NCBI RefSeq assembly: GCF_002355595.1
Contig: NZ_AP017422.1
Coordinates: 4,588,001 to 4,652,000, forward strand
Direction: 5' to 3'
Source of the DNA: Filimonas lacunae
GTDB lineage: Bacteria > Bacteroidota > Bacteroidia > Chitinophagales > Chitinophagaceae
DNA: 64,000 bases
The position numbers and the translations under genes were made by a program. The notes beneath the pieces are model-generated. The model was not told where the DNA came from and did no database searches. It was given only the letters and a program-made list of their open reading frames with translations. The stretch's first letter is position 1. Every line of letters starts with the position of its first letter. This document shows, one piece after another, positions 25,379 through 34,350 of the stretch.

Positions 25379-26497
25379 ATGAAAACTTTTCTCGATGACT
25401 GCCAGCAACAGTTTCAGCATCCCCATGCAAACCTGGACAGTATTATCACCAGCAGTGCGCAGTTGCAAGCTGCTATTACCGATTATGTATACGAACCGGA
25501 TACAGAAAAAGTACTGGATCTGTTATTTCCTGATTTTGTATCCACCTTAGAAACCCTATATGCACTCAGCCTTCAATCGCCCGACAAGCAAAAATGGCAA
25601 CCGTTGCATGCCACCTGCCTGCAGCTATACGATCAGTTTTACCAGGGCCCTTTATCTGTTTACATTCCCCCTAACAGCGTGGTGCCTTATAGCTGGCTGC
25701 TCACACAGCAAGAAAAATGGCACCAAAAAACAGCCCTGTGGCTGCCCGCCTTACAGGCTGCCACAGACACCGTTTTAGCAGAAGTATTGCAGGATTATTT
25801 TAAACAGCTGACGCATGTAACACCTGGCACCCCCTTGTTGTATAAGGTGGTGAAATACTGCGATGTGGTGCAGGAAGCCCTGCTGTCATTGTGTGAAAAG
25901 AAAATGGATACCGCCAAACTGCTGTTTCTGTTGGTGCAACTGGAGTTTAACACTTCCTATTTTGTTCAATACTACATGCAATATCACACCCGGCAACAGC
26001 AGCAGCTCACCAACATACATCAACGCACTAATTATATATGCACACGCAGCTTTGAAGTCAGCAACGCTACCCTGGGGTTATATCGCCGTTCCCCTTATCA
26101 TATCGCGTGTCCGTTCAAACCCACACTTAAAGAATTACTGGAGCCTTATTTCAAATATGAAATTATATCTATAGAAACAGACAGTCCACATACTGTAGCC
26201 TCTCCTCAACCTACTACCCGATTACAAACAGACAAAACACCTATGGAACTTTCTTTTTACCTGAAGCAATTTGCAGAAAGAGCAGGTCTGTTGAAAAAAC
26301 ATACCTTCCTGGAGATCTGTGAGTTTTTCTGCGCGCACATTACAGTAATTCATAATCCAACCATCGACCCCTCCTCTCTTGTTGCCTACACACAACGCCG
26401 GCACCAGAAGATCAATTTCCTGGAAGACACACAAACGCTGGCTATGAATGACATTCACAAAACCAGTTTACTGATAAAGGAACTAAGAAAGAAATAA
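25379..26497 (+). CDS. RteC-like protein (conjugative-transposon regulator family)
   Basis: 372 residues from 25379; ATGs at 25337 and 25358 are in frame, but the MKTFLDDCQQQF start fits the family better. Mostly helical. The C-terminal 100 residues (LQTDKTPMELSFYLKQFAERAGLL, LEICEFFCAHI, and the RRHQKINFLEDTQTL block) follow the RteC pattern of a TxLxEL-type helix pair and an R-K-x3-FLD block. In Bacteroides, RteC activates excision of CTnDOT-type elements. Here no integrase, mobilisation or transfer gene is nearby, so it may be a chromosomal relative with another role. Recognition is by pattern only. Confidence 0.6.
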   Translation: MKTFLDDCQQQFQHPHANLDSIITSSAQLQAAITDYVYEPDTEKVLDLLFPDFVSTLETLYALSLQSPDKQKWQPLHATCLQLYDQFYQGPLSVYIPPNSVVPYSWLLTQQEKWHQKTALWLPALQAATDTVLAEVLQDYFKQLTHVTPGTPLLYKVVKYCDVVQEALLSLCEKKMDTAKLLFLLVQLEFNTSYFVQYYMQYHTRQQQQLTNIHQRTNYICTRSFEVSNATLGLYRRSPYHIACPFKPTLKELLEPYFKYEIISIETDSPHTVASPQPTTRLQTDKTPMELSFYLKQFAERAGLLKKHTFLEICEFFCAHITVIHNPTIDPSSLVAYTQRRHQKINFLEDTQTLAMNDIHKTSLLIKELRKK

Positions 26498-26507
26498 ACT
26501 CCCCCAC

Positions 26508-26538
26508 GCCCGGAAACGCAGTGTTTTCGGGCTTCTTC
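26508..26538 (+). terminator. Rho-independent terminator after the RteC-like gene
   Basis: 10-bp stem (26508-26517 with 26523-26532, one G-T pair), loop GCAGT, followed by TTCTTC. Located 10 bases after the stop codon. Confidence 0.75.
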
Positions 26539-27427
26539 ATACTTTCATCGGAATAAATGCGAATGGATATAGCAGAATACAATCTATTAACCTCTCATTA
26601 CTAACCATTTAAAAAACATTACACATTTTCATACTGCATTTTATGCACAACTTTTTTGCAATTTTCCCGCGTCCCTACTGCATTTGACAATATTCGGGAG
26701 AATTCCGCTCAGGAAATAATTGCAGGGCTTTGCAATTTTACATCACAGTTGCGGGCAACACGTACAGAACGGCCGTTCGCCCGGTAACAGCTCTACGCTT
26801 TTTTACCGGTTACTGCGCAGAAGAAAGCAAAGCTGTCCGGGTTTAGTACAATGTGTTACGGTATTAATGGCTATAAGGAAACAGGCAGCATACAGTTGCA
26901 GTAAGGCACTGCAACACTGGCTTTCCCGCCTGCACACCTGTAGCATTATACAGGAGGAGTAACAGGTAACAGTGCATTATTACAGCTGACTAGTGCACTG
27001 TTCGCAGGCAGCGGGGGCTATTTACAGCTGTTTACAAAACATATGCAACCGGCAGGTGCAATATGCACATGAAACGCCGGATAGTTAAAGCGGCAAAAGG
27101 GAGGTGTGCTTTCCTAAGCAAGCATAGTGCATTGCAACCTGTAAACATTTCCCAGTCCCTGGCAACTAGTGCTATAGTAGCAGCAACATGTGCATGGTTA
27201 TACATGATACGTGTAAGTACACCGTCAAACATTACAGCCTCAACTACCATTACTGCCTGTTTGCACCGCCATAATGAATAAGCAGCATGTAAACAAGCGC
27301 CAGGATGAGGCAAACCTGCAGTGACACACGTTAAACATGCCATACTATGCATGACCATTACACTATAGCATAGCAAATGTGCCAACAGACACAGAAAAAA
27401 GCATTGATCATTTAAAAAAATTACATC
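26539..27427. repeat. Non-coding region dense in TGCA palindromes and short inverted repeats
   Basis: About 890 bases without a credible gene; the short frames at 26720 and 27032 have no family-like features. The self-complementary tetramer TGCA occurs 20 times between about 26634 and 27353, where about three would be expected by chance. Several copies form perfect arms: GTTGCAGT/ACTGCAAC near 26895-26915, AACAGTGCA/TGCACTGTT near 26970-27002, and GTGCA/TGCAC at 27056-27068. It lies between the RteC-like gene and the lysis-like cassette. Function unknown; a protein-binding or structured-RNA region is possible. Confidence 0.55.
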
Positions 27428-28060
27428 ATGGCTACAAACTATTCCCATTTTATACCTCGAAACGATGCTGAAAAAGCTATGTGGACCGGTAACTACAACG
27501 AAAAAGCCCAGATACACGGACCCAACCTGGGGCTAACAGCTATAGAGTTAACAACTATTTCAGACCTGGCTACTATTGTAAAAAGCACCATTGGTAACGT
27601 AACAGTGAAGAAAAAAGAACAAAATGAGGCAGTAGAAAAGAAAAACCTGCTGGCGAAAAATGAGCTGCAGCAACTGGCAGATTTTGCCATCCGCATGAAA
27701 CGTCATCCCAACTATACCGAAAACATAGGTAAAGAACTAGGCATTGTAGGGTATGTTACTACAGCATTAGATAAGGTAGTAATGCGCCCAGTGATAAAGC
27801 TGGCTACTTATCCTGACCATATCAGCATCCGGTTCACCAAAAAAGGCCAGAAAGGCGTTACTATTTTTACACGCATCAAAGGCTCTATGGGTTGGGAAGC
27901 ATTAATTCATGGCGCCACTACCAGTCCTTTCCAGGATACACGCCCATTAACACAGGCTGGCATTCCTGAAAACCGGGAATACATGGGCCGCTTCTGGAAC
28001 AACGGTACAGAGATAGGCCAGGAAAGTGATATCATTTCCACCACCTTCAAAGGACAGTAA
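27428..28060 (+). CDS. Hypothetical protein linked to the DUF5675 cassette
   Basis: 210 residues, no signal peptide or membrane helix. Central lysine/glutamate-rich helix (VKKKEQNEAVEKKNLL) and a C-terminal part rich in beta-strand-like residues (ISIRFTKKGQKGVTIFTRIKG). First gene of a three-gene rightward cassette, 4 bp before the DUF5675-like gene. I believe similar proteins occur beside DUF5675 genes in other Bacteroidota, but I cannot verify this here. No function assigned. Confidence 0.7.
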   Translation: MATNYSHFIPRNDAEKAMWTGNYNEKAQIHGPNLGLTAIELTTISDLATIVKSTIGNVTVKKKEQNEAVEKKNLLAKNELQQLADFAIRMKRHPNYTENIGKELGIVGYVTTALDKVVMRPVIKLATYPDHISIRFTKKGQKGVTIFTRIKGSMGWEALIHGATTSPFQDTRPLTQAGIPENREYMGRFWNNGTEIGQESDIISTTFKGQ

Positions 28061-28064
28061 GCCT

Positions 28065-28466
28065 ATGGAACTACTACTTACCCGGCGGTATCACCACAAA
28101 GGCACGAATGGCCAGCTGGCGGTAAATGGTAAGCTCTTTTGCTTTACCATAGAACTCCCCTGGCTGCAAAACCAACGGCATATATCGTGCATACCCGAAG
28201 GCAGTTACCAGTTAGCGAAGCGGCACAGCGAAGACCGGGGATATCACCTGATACTGAGAGCAGTACCTGACCGCAGCCTGATACTGATTCACCCGGCCAA
28301 CAATGCTTTACAAGAACTGCAAGGGTGTATCTCTCCCGTCAGTTCCCTTACTGCTCCCGGCTGCGGCAATAGTTCCCGTGCTGTGTTTGAGCCATTGGTA
28401 AAACTGGTCTATGCCGCCTTAGACAAAAAAGAAGAAGTGCGCCTGCGGATTATCAGCGAAGAATAA
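28065..28466 (+). CDS. DUF5675-family-like protein
   Basis: 133 residues from the ATG at 28065, directly after the previous stop; the ATG at 28026 lies inside that gene. Motifs CFTIELPWLQNQRHISCIPEGSYQL, ILIHPAN and LQGCISP match the DUF5675 pattern, whose conserved Glu, His and Cys resemble L,D-transpeptidase or lysozyme-like active sites. Members occur in phages and in phage-derived lysis or secretion islands. Enzymatic activity is not established. Confidence 0.75.
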   Translation: MELLLTRRYHHKGTNGQLAVNGKLFCFTIELPWLQNQRHISCIPEGSYQLAKRHSEDRGYHLILRAVPDRSLILIHPANNALQELQGCISPVSSLTAPGCGNSSRAVFEPLVKLVYAALDKKEEVRLRIISEE

Positions 28467-28511
28467 ACGCTTCGCCCCCTCTTCTATTATTCATTCAAAA
28501 ACAAAATAAAC

Positions 28512-28763
28512 ATGGAAAAATTATCCAGTATTATAGCAAGAATAAAGGCGCCAACGCCTGCCTTCTTTAAAAAGGTGAGATTAATAGGCCTGGCACTGAT
28601 AGCCATGGGTTTTATTTTATTAGGCATTCATTCTACCCTGCCGGATATAGCAACCCGTATAGGTGGTTACCTGGTCACTACCGGTTGCACCATCAGTGGG
28701 GTAAGTCAAACCACCGTGGAAGACTGGTGGAAAATTCCGGAAGACCGGGAAACCGATTCCTAA
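28512..28763 (+). CDS. Small two-helix membrane protein, holin-like
   Basis: 83 residues: a basic amphipathic N-terminus (SIIARIKAPTPAFFKKVRLIG), then two hydrophobic segments (LALIAMGFILLGI, and IGGYLVTTGCTISGVSQ) joined by a short turn, and a charged tail. This is the size and layout of small holins. It is placed after the DUF5675-like gene and followed by a strong terminator. The holin role is inferred from layout and neighbours only. Confidence 0.55.
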   Translation: MEKLSSIIARIKAPTPAFFKKVRLIGLALIAMGFILLGIHSTLPDIATRIGGYLVTTGCTISGVSQTTVEDWWKIPEDRETDS

Positions 28764-28775
28764 AGAATAAATATA

Positions 28776-28805
28776 CCAAAGCCGCCCATGGGCGGCTTTG
28801 GTTGT
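28776..28805 (+). terminator. Strong rho-independent terminator
   Basis: 12-bp perfect inverted repeat CCAAAGCCGCCC/GGGCGGCTTTGG (28776-28787 with 28790-28801), followed by TTG. It closes the three-gene cassette. Confidence 0.8.
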
Positions 28806-28880
28806 AATATACCGGCAACAACCTAACACCCCGTCAAGCTCGTATTTACTCCATTATCCCACATTAAATGCCGCATAATT

Positions 28881-29192
28881 ATGAAAATTGTACACATTAC
28901 CATGTATGCCATCGCTATGGCAGGCTCTTTTGCCATGGCCATGGCCGCCGGAACTACCCGCCAGTCCATTTGCGAGAATGAGCAACAATACATCCGCCTG
29001 AATGGTGTATACACGACCGCTTCCTCCGACTTTGTCTGCCTGCAAAACTCCACCATTACTCCCTGCACCTATTATGTCAGCAACCTCAACCCCCTTACCT
29101 ATACCATTTGCACCTGGGGTCAATACCTGGATTTATCCGGCATCACCATCACCCAGCAAGGCAGGCTGGCTGCCAACCACCGAAAACACTAA
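28881..29192 (+). CDS. Small secreted Cys-rich protein, DUF6520-like (copy 4)
   Basis: 103 residues with signal peptide (MKIVHITMYAIAMAGSFAMAMA) and four cysteines in the mature part (SICEN, FVCLQ, TPCTY, TICTW). Same design as the small secreted genes at 6794, 7168 and 23003, but longer. Its stop codon overlaps the stop of the converging susD gene by two bases. Function unknown; cysteine pairing could make it a disulfide-stabilised exported peptide. Confidence 0.7.
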   Translation: MKIVHITMYAIAMAGSFAMAMAAGTTRQSICENEQQYIRLNGVYTTASSDFVCLQNSTITPCTYYVSNLNPLTYTICTWGQYLDLSGITITQQGRLAANHRKH

Positions 29193-30553
29193 CGGCTATT
29201 CTGCACCATTTGGGTGCCGGCAAGTGCGTCGTCGGGTATAGGCAGGGTGTACAGATTGCTGCGGGGCAAAAGTGCGTGTAGTGTTCCGTTGAGATAGCGG
29301 GTAACCGTAATGCTATCCCCCTCCTGGTTTAACCGCCGGAGGTCCAGCCAGCGCAATCCACGCATCACCAGCTCCTTCCTTCTTTCTGTAAGCACCCATG
29401 TCAATGCCTCGCCGGCGTCAACGGCGGTAAGCACCGGCAACTGGCCCGTGGAATAGCGTTTCTTCAACAACCGGTTTAACCATTCCATAGCAGCATCCCT
29501 GTTCCCGTTGCGGGCCAGGGATTCTGCATAGTTCAGATACACTTCGTCCACTGCCAGGCCAGCGTATAAAGTAGCCTGCATGCCGTCGTAAAAATTTCTT
29601 CTGCGCGGGCGCTCGGCTGATGTAAAGAAAATAGTTTTGCGCAGGTCCTGCCTGCTGTATTGCTGCAACAACAGGGTATCGATATAAGCAGCCCCAATCA
29701 ACGGCATCAACGATTGAAACTGCGAGTTGGGTACCCGGGCATTATACAGGTTTTCATCGTTCCTTACCGGAAACAGGATATCCGCTTTACTATTCACCGT
29801 GTTATAATCGATCAGCTTATCCCATAGCTGCAAACAACTATCGGCATAATTACCGGCAGCCGCATAGTCGTGCATGTTCAGGTATACACGCGACAGCAGG
29901 GCATCAATGGCCGCCTTGTTGGCATGATTGCGAATGCTATCGGGCACAGACTGCACACAAACGCGGGCAGCCTCCTGTAAATCGGACAGTATTTGCTGAT
30001 AGGTTTCGTACTGAGTGGCACGCACCACAGGTTCATTGACATCGCCCAGCAGCAGCAAAGGAATACCTGGCAAGGTGTTAGCCAGCTGCGGGTGAAAGGG
30101 AGGCGCAAACAACTGCGCCAGGTTAAAGAAAGCAAAGGCCCGTTTAAACAAAGCCGTAGCCTTTGCATTGCGCCAGCTGGTATCGGCAGCCTGTTCGGGT
30201 AACCTGGCCAGTGTAGCCAGCACCACATTGCACACCATCACCTGCCGGTAAGGCATGCTCCAGTCGTATACATTTTCCTCACCCTCCAGCAGGTTGCTTT
30301 GCCAGATGTAGGTGCGCTGCTGTAAGGGTGGCAACATGTTCCAGTAATCGCCGGTAAAATAATAATCATCGCCGCTGGCTATCTGCAACACAGGCGCTTT
30401 ATCCATATCTGTTTCGTTGTTTAACAACAACCAGCCATCGGCCACGGTGGCCGGTATTTTATTACTGCTTACAGCGTTCTGATCCAGGAAATCTTTACGG
30501 CAAGCGCCCAGCAGGCAACCTGCCAGCAACAGGTAACAGGTATTTTTTTTCAT
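29189..30553 (-). CDS. SusD/RagB family outer-membrane lipoprotein (second locus)
   Basis: 454 residues from 30553 (MKKNTCYLLLAGCLLGACRKDF), which gives a lipobox (LLGAC); the earlier ATG at 30604 lies inside the susC gene. SusD features are KRAFAFFNLAQLFAPPF, PNSQFQSLMPLIG and a C-terminal ERRKELVMRGLRWLDLRRLN block. It begins 2 bp after the susC stop and ends against a small secreted-protein gene on the other strand. Probably controlled by the sigma/FecR pair upstream. Ligand unknown. Confidence 0.9.
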   Translation of the reverse strand: MKKNTCYLLLAGCLLGACRKDFLDQNAVSSNKIPATVADGWLLLNNETDMDKAPVLQIASGDDYYFTGDYWNMLPPLQQRTYIWQSNLLEGEENVYDWSMPYRQVMVCNVVLATLARLPEQAADTSWRNAKATALFKRAFAFFNLAQLFAPPFHPQLANTLPGIPLLLLGDVNEPVVRATQYETYQQILSDLQEAARVCVQSVPDSIRNHANKAAIDALLSRVYLNMHDYAAAGNYADSCLQLWDKLIDYNTVNSKADILFPVRNDENLYNARVPNSQFQSLMPLIGAAYIDTLLLQQYSRQDLRKTIFFTSAERPRRRNFYDGMQATLYAGLAVDEVYLNYAESLARNGNRDAAMEWLNRLLKKRYSTGQLPVLTAVDAGEALTWVLTERRKELVMRGLRWLDLRRLNQEGDSITVTRYLNGTLHALLPRSNLYTLPIPDDALAGTQMVQNSR

Positions 30554-30555
30554 AT

Positions 30556-33500
30556 TTATAAATTGACAGTAAAACCAATGGTGTAATTGCGGGGCTCGGG
30601 CCATACCTGTTCGTTCGCATACGGATAAGCATCGGGGTCAATGCCATAATGATTAGCCCTCCACAGGATGCCCACATTGCTTACGGTGGTATACAGGCCA
30701 AGCTGATTGAATGGCAGCCAGTGATACTTTTCTTTGCGGAGGTCCCAGCTCAGCTGCACCTCTTTCACCCGCAGGTGATCGCCTTTTTGCATCTGGGCAT
30801 CAGAATACAGGTAAAGATCATCGCGTTGCTGGTTGGCCGGGTATACCATACGCGGCACAATAGTGTGCAACTCGTCTCCCGGCTTTTGCCAGCGCAGGTT
30901 TACATCCGTATGTCCATGCCCGCCGGCAAACAAATCGGTATAATCCACTCCTGTACGCCTGAAAACATATCCCCCTTTGTATAAGCATTGTATCTGCAAG
31001 CCAAAGTCTTTATACTCCAGCCTTTGTGTGCAGCTGCCAAACCGGGTGGGCTGCAGCGAACCCATAAAACGCAGATTATCAAAATCACTGGAAGCAGCAA
31101 TCAGATTATAGGCAGTACTGCGGTTACCGTTTAACCTGCCCACCGTTTCGCCTTCGCTATTAAGGCCATAATACACATAACCATATCCACCGTATAATGG
31201 AAACCCGTTCCGGGGCGTTAAAGCCGCATTGCGCAGAAAAGCAGAGATAGGTAATTTTTTGTCCGGCGACCAGTAGTAAGTAACCTTGTCTTTATTCAGG
31301 CTCATCCAGCACAACACCTGCCATTTCCACCGTCTGGTATTCCATAGCTGTGCTCCCAGGGATATGTCCCAGCCCCAGGTTTTCATACGGGCTGTATTGC
31401 CGGTATAGGTTTGTACTCCCAATGTAGGATTCATTTTACCTTCTCCTATCAAATCCCGGCCCTGTTTTTCGTACCACTCCACACTGCCCCACCAGCGCTT
31501 GTTGCCGGAGGTAAACTCCAGCCCGGTGTTGAGAATACTTACTTTTTCCCACCGGAGGTTGCTGTTGGCAGGATTAAGCACCGTGCCTGAAGCCTCGCCA
31601 TAGCGGTTCACTGCTCCCGACACATTCATGGTGGTAGCATTGGATACCGTGTTATTAGCGTTGCCTAAAAAGCCATAGGAGGCCCGCCAGGTAAGGCGCG
31701 GCCAGGCCGGGTAATGGTAAAAAGCTTCTTTACAGATATTCCACCCCAGCCCTATTGCCCATAATGGCCTGCCCCGGAAGCTTTCATTGCCTTTGTACAG
31801 GTTGGATGCATCCCTGCGTATATTCACCTTAGCGGTGTATTTATCCCGCAGCGAATAACTGAACTGACCATAGTAAGCCCGGGCGTTATTGATCGTTTTT
31901 AAGGCATACAAACCGGAAGGAATGCGCATAACCACACCAGGCAACAACGTAGGTAATGCCATGGCATTATCCATAATAATTCCTGTGCCCTGATCGTGCT
32001 GATAGTGATACCACCGGGTAGCCCCTTCCCAGGAAGTGGCCGCATGCTCATCCCAGCCCGCCAGCACACTGATGCTATCGCCACGTGCCGTTTTGCGGGC
32101 AAACTGCAATAGCACCCGTATATCATTGACCTTGTTCTGTATATTGGCCTGGTTGAGTATAGCCCCCTCCGGCACCTGCCGCAACAGCCGCCCGCTGGCG
32201 TAGTCGGGCACTGAAAATACATTCACCAGGTTGCGGACGAAATACTTTTCGGGGGAAAGATAATTTTTATCTTCACTGGTTTCCGCGGTAAGCTGGTAAC
32301 TGATACTGGCCGACAGCTCTTTGGTAACAGCCAGCTTTATAGCAGTACTTGCCAGGAACAGGCCCCCCGTTTTGCGATGATCGCTTAAACGAATATCCTC
32401 CAAAGGCCGGTAGTTCCAGTCAAGCACCTGCTTCAGCCCGGCACTGTCTTTAAAACCCTGGGCATAGGAAAAAGGAACCGCTAAGGCCTTTCCGTCCGGA
32501 TCGGCCAGCTGCAGGTAAGGCCAGGCAGGCAACTGGCCGCCATCATCGGTTTGGGTATGCAGTTGCCGGAACAGGAAAGTATGATTCATTTCCACACGTC
32601 CCTGCCACCAGCACCAGGTATGATTACCCGTAAGCGTGAGCTGCCGGTGTGTGTTACTTATTTTCGTGAGCCTGTTGGCGCTATACCCTACCCCATAATA
32701 GTAATGGCTGCACTTACCCCCTCCGGACACATTTACGGCATATTGCTGTAACACAGAAGGCCGGTAGTACAGCCTGGACACATCGCGCCATATATCCCTT
32801 TGGGCCAGGCTGTTCCATTGCTGTGCCGAATCGGCCGCAGTGAGTTTGTTCTGAGACCGCTCCCAAAGGATTTGCGCAGCAGGGCTTACGATTGTGTAAA
32901 CACCTCCCAGACTGTTTTTTTGCTGTGCCGCCACAAAGCTTTCTACTTCCAGGTAAGAACGGCTGTTGAGATAAGGCGTAGCATACAGGTTGGGCCGTTG
33001 CCCCAGGGTAAGTGCACCGGCAACAGTGACAGAAGGCTTGTAATGAATATATCCACTTCTTGTGGTAATTACAATAACCCCGTTACCAGCCAATTCCCCC
33101 CACATGGCCGCTGCTGCCGCATCTTTAAGCACGGTAATGGAGGCTATGTCCAGGGGATTAATATCGCTGATAGCACCTGTAAATTTAAAGTTGTTTAACA
33201 CCACCAGCAGGTTGGGGTTGGAATGAATAGTGGTTCTTCCATCAAGGCTCAGTACGCCTTCGTTGCGCAGGCTGCCTTCCTGGATATTGCGAATCACCAT
33301 CAATCCCGGCACATTGCCCTCCAGGCGATTCAACAGTCCCCCGTTCTGCGGCTTCCTGAGCAAAGAACCGGTGACAGCAGCAGTAGCTCCGGGCGGTTTG
33401 TTTTTGGGCAATGACTGAAAACCCGTTTGCACTTCTACTTCTTCTAAATTACTGTCCGGATCCATTCGCAGCACCACCTGCAACACCGTATCCCTGTACA

Positions 33501-34044
33501 AAGGCTTGCTGATAAAAGGTAACAATCCCACCCACTCTACCTGCAAGCAATCGCCCGGGTTACCATGGGCCGCCACAAATTCCCCCTGTTCATTACTGAT
33601 GCTGCAAACATGGTTGTTTAACCGGATGGTAGCCCCTTGTAAAGGATGATTAGCTGCATCGGTAACCCTGCCTTTCCAACACAGCTCTTTTACCACCGGT
33701 GCTACTGTTGGTGTTTTTTCAGGGTGGCGATAAATAACAATGTTATAGCCTTTTACTTCATAGGTATAGCCTGTGTTTTTAAGCAACAGATCCAGCAACT
33801 CCGCCGGGCTGCGCTTAGCTATCGGTACCGCTTCAATGGTAAAACGCTCCAACAACTGGTAATTACAGGTAAAAAAATAACCCTGCTTCGTTAGTTGCTG
33901 CAATGCAGCTACCAGACGGGTTTTGCCAAAACCTATTTCTATTAGCGGCACCTGTTGCGCCTTCACTGCATTTGATGTTCCCCAAAAAAATAAGAGGAAT
34001 ATTCCTGGCAGACTACAATATTTTTTAAGATGATTTAGTTTCAT
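30556..34044 (-). CDS. SusC/RagA family TonB-dependent receptor with STN domain (second locus)
   Basis: 1162 residues: signal peptide (about 1-29), STN domain (30-105, IEIGFGKTRLVAALQQLTKQGYF), carboxypeptidase-regulatory-like domain (CWKGRVTDAANHPLQGATIRL), plug (GSLLRKPQNGGLLNRLEGNVPGLMVI, IASITVLKDAAAAAMWGELAGNGVIVITTRSG), then a beta-barrel ending in YTIGFTVNL. The plug has AAAMWGELAGNG where AIYGSRAANG is usual. STN plus upstream FecR and sigma suggests transcription induced by its ligand. A terminator-like hairpin separates it from fecR. Confidence 0.93.
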   Translation of the reverse strand: MKLNHLKKYCSLPGIFLLFFWGTSNAVKAQQVPLIEIGFGKTRLVAALQQLTKQGYFFTCNYQLLERFTIEAVPIAKRSPAELLDLLLKNTGYTYEVKGYNIVIYRHPEKTPTVAPVVKELCWKGRVTDAANHPLQGATIRLNNHVCSISNEQGEFVAAHGNPGDCLQVEWVGLLPFISKPLYRDTVLQVVLRMDPDSNLEEVEVQTGFQSLPKNKPPGATAAVTGSLLRKPQNGGLLNRLEGNVPGLMVIRNIQEGSLRNEGVLSLDGRTTIHSNPNLLVVLNNFKFTGAISDINPLDIASITVLKDAAAAAMWGELAGNGVIVITTRSGYIHYKPSVTVAGALTLGQRPNLYATPYLNSRSYLEVESFVAAQQKNSLGGVYTIVSPAAQILWERSQNKLTAADSAQQWNSLAQRDIWRDVSRLYYRPSVLQQYAVNVSGGGKCSHYYYGVGYSANRLTKISNTHRQLTLTGNHTWCWWQGRVEMNHTFLFRQLHTQTDDGGQLPAWPYLQLADPDGKALAVPFSYAQGFKDSAGLKQVLDWNYRPLEDIRLSDHRKTGGLFLASTAIKLAVTKELSASISYQLTAETSEDKNYLSPEKYFVRNLVNVFSVPDYASGRLLRQVPEGAILNQANIQNKVNDIRVLLQFARKTARGDSISVLAGWDEHAATSWEGATRWYHYQHDQGTGIIMDNAMALPTLLPGVVMRIPSGLYALKTINNARAYYGQFSYSLRDKYTAKVNIRRDASNLYKGNESFRGRPLWAIGLGWNICKEAFYHYPAWPRLTWRASYGFLGNANNTVSNATTMNVSGAVNRYGEASGTVLNPANSNLRWEKVSILNTGLEFTSGNKRWWGSVEWYEKQGRDLIGEGKMNPTLGVQTYTGNTARMKTWGWDISLGAQLWNTRRWKWQVLCWMSLNKDKVTYYWSPDKKLPISAFLRNAALTPRNGFPLYGGYGYVYYGLNSEGETVGRLNGNRSTAYNLIAASSDFDNLRFMGSLQPTRFGSCTQRLEYKDFGLQIQCLYKGGYVFRRTGVDYTDLFAGGHGHTDVNLRWQKPGDELHTIVPRMVYPANQQRDDLYLYSDAQMQKGDHLRVKEVQLSWDLRKEKYHWLPFNQLGLYTTVSNVGILWRANHYGIDPDAYPYANEQVWPEPRNYTIGFTVNL

Positions 34045-34350
34045 AAAAGGGCATTAAAGAAATCGTTGCGGGGAATAAAAAAGCGGCTGGCGCCTGGAAA
34101 GGCGCCGGCTTTGATACCTAAGTACAATTTGCTCCGGAGCCGCATCCAGGCAAACGATAGCGTATTATACCCCCAAGGGACCACGCGTTGTTGCTACCAT
34201 TGCCGGATGTTGTTCCTGGCTCCGGACTACTCCACAAAACTGTACACTTATATAGAGTGCTAAATGGCAAAAAGTAGGTATCGGAAAAACAGCTATTTTA
34301 TTCACAATTGCTATTTTTTTATAGTGGTTAAAAGAATTTATCCAGACACG
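34045..34350. other. Intergenic region between fecR and susC
   Basis: 306 bases holding the terminator/attenuator hairpin at 34076-34111 and no coding frame. A separate, probably sigma-dependent promoter for susC would be expected here, but I could not identify its motif. Confidence 0.45.
34076..34111 (-). terminator. Terminator or attenuator between fecR and susC
   Basis: GC-rich stem built on GGCGCC/GGCGCC (34089-34094 with 34101-34106), extended by three to four further pairs. On the minus strand it is followed by CGCTTTTTTATT. It would separate the sigma-fecR transcript from susC-susD. Confidence 0.75.

Noticed and set aside
26720-26962. 80-residue plus-strand open frame in the TGCA-rich region
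   Set aside because: Composition looks random (many Cys, His, Arg), no start context, and it runs through inverted repeats. Not called a gene.
26498-27427. CRISPR array or tandem repeat in the TGCA-rich region
   Set aside because: No repeat unit longer than about nine bases recurs and spacing is irregular; only short palindromes are enriched.
27032-27517. 161-residue minus-strand open frame
   Set aside because: It overlaps the start of the rightward gene at 27428 and the TGCA repeats, with no family-like motif; judged a chance frame.
25379-28763. Integrated conjugative element signalled by the RteC-like gene
   Set aside because: No integrase, relaxase, transfer gene or att repeats were found around it; the RteC resemblance alone is not enough.
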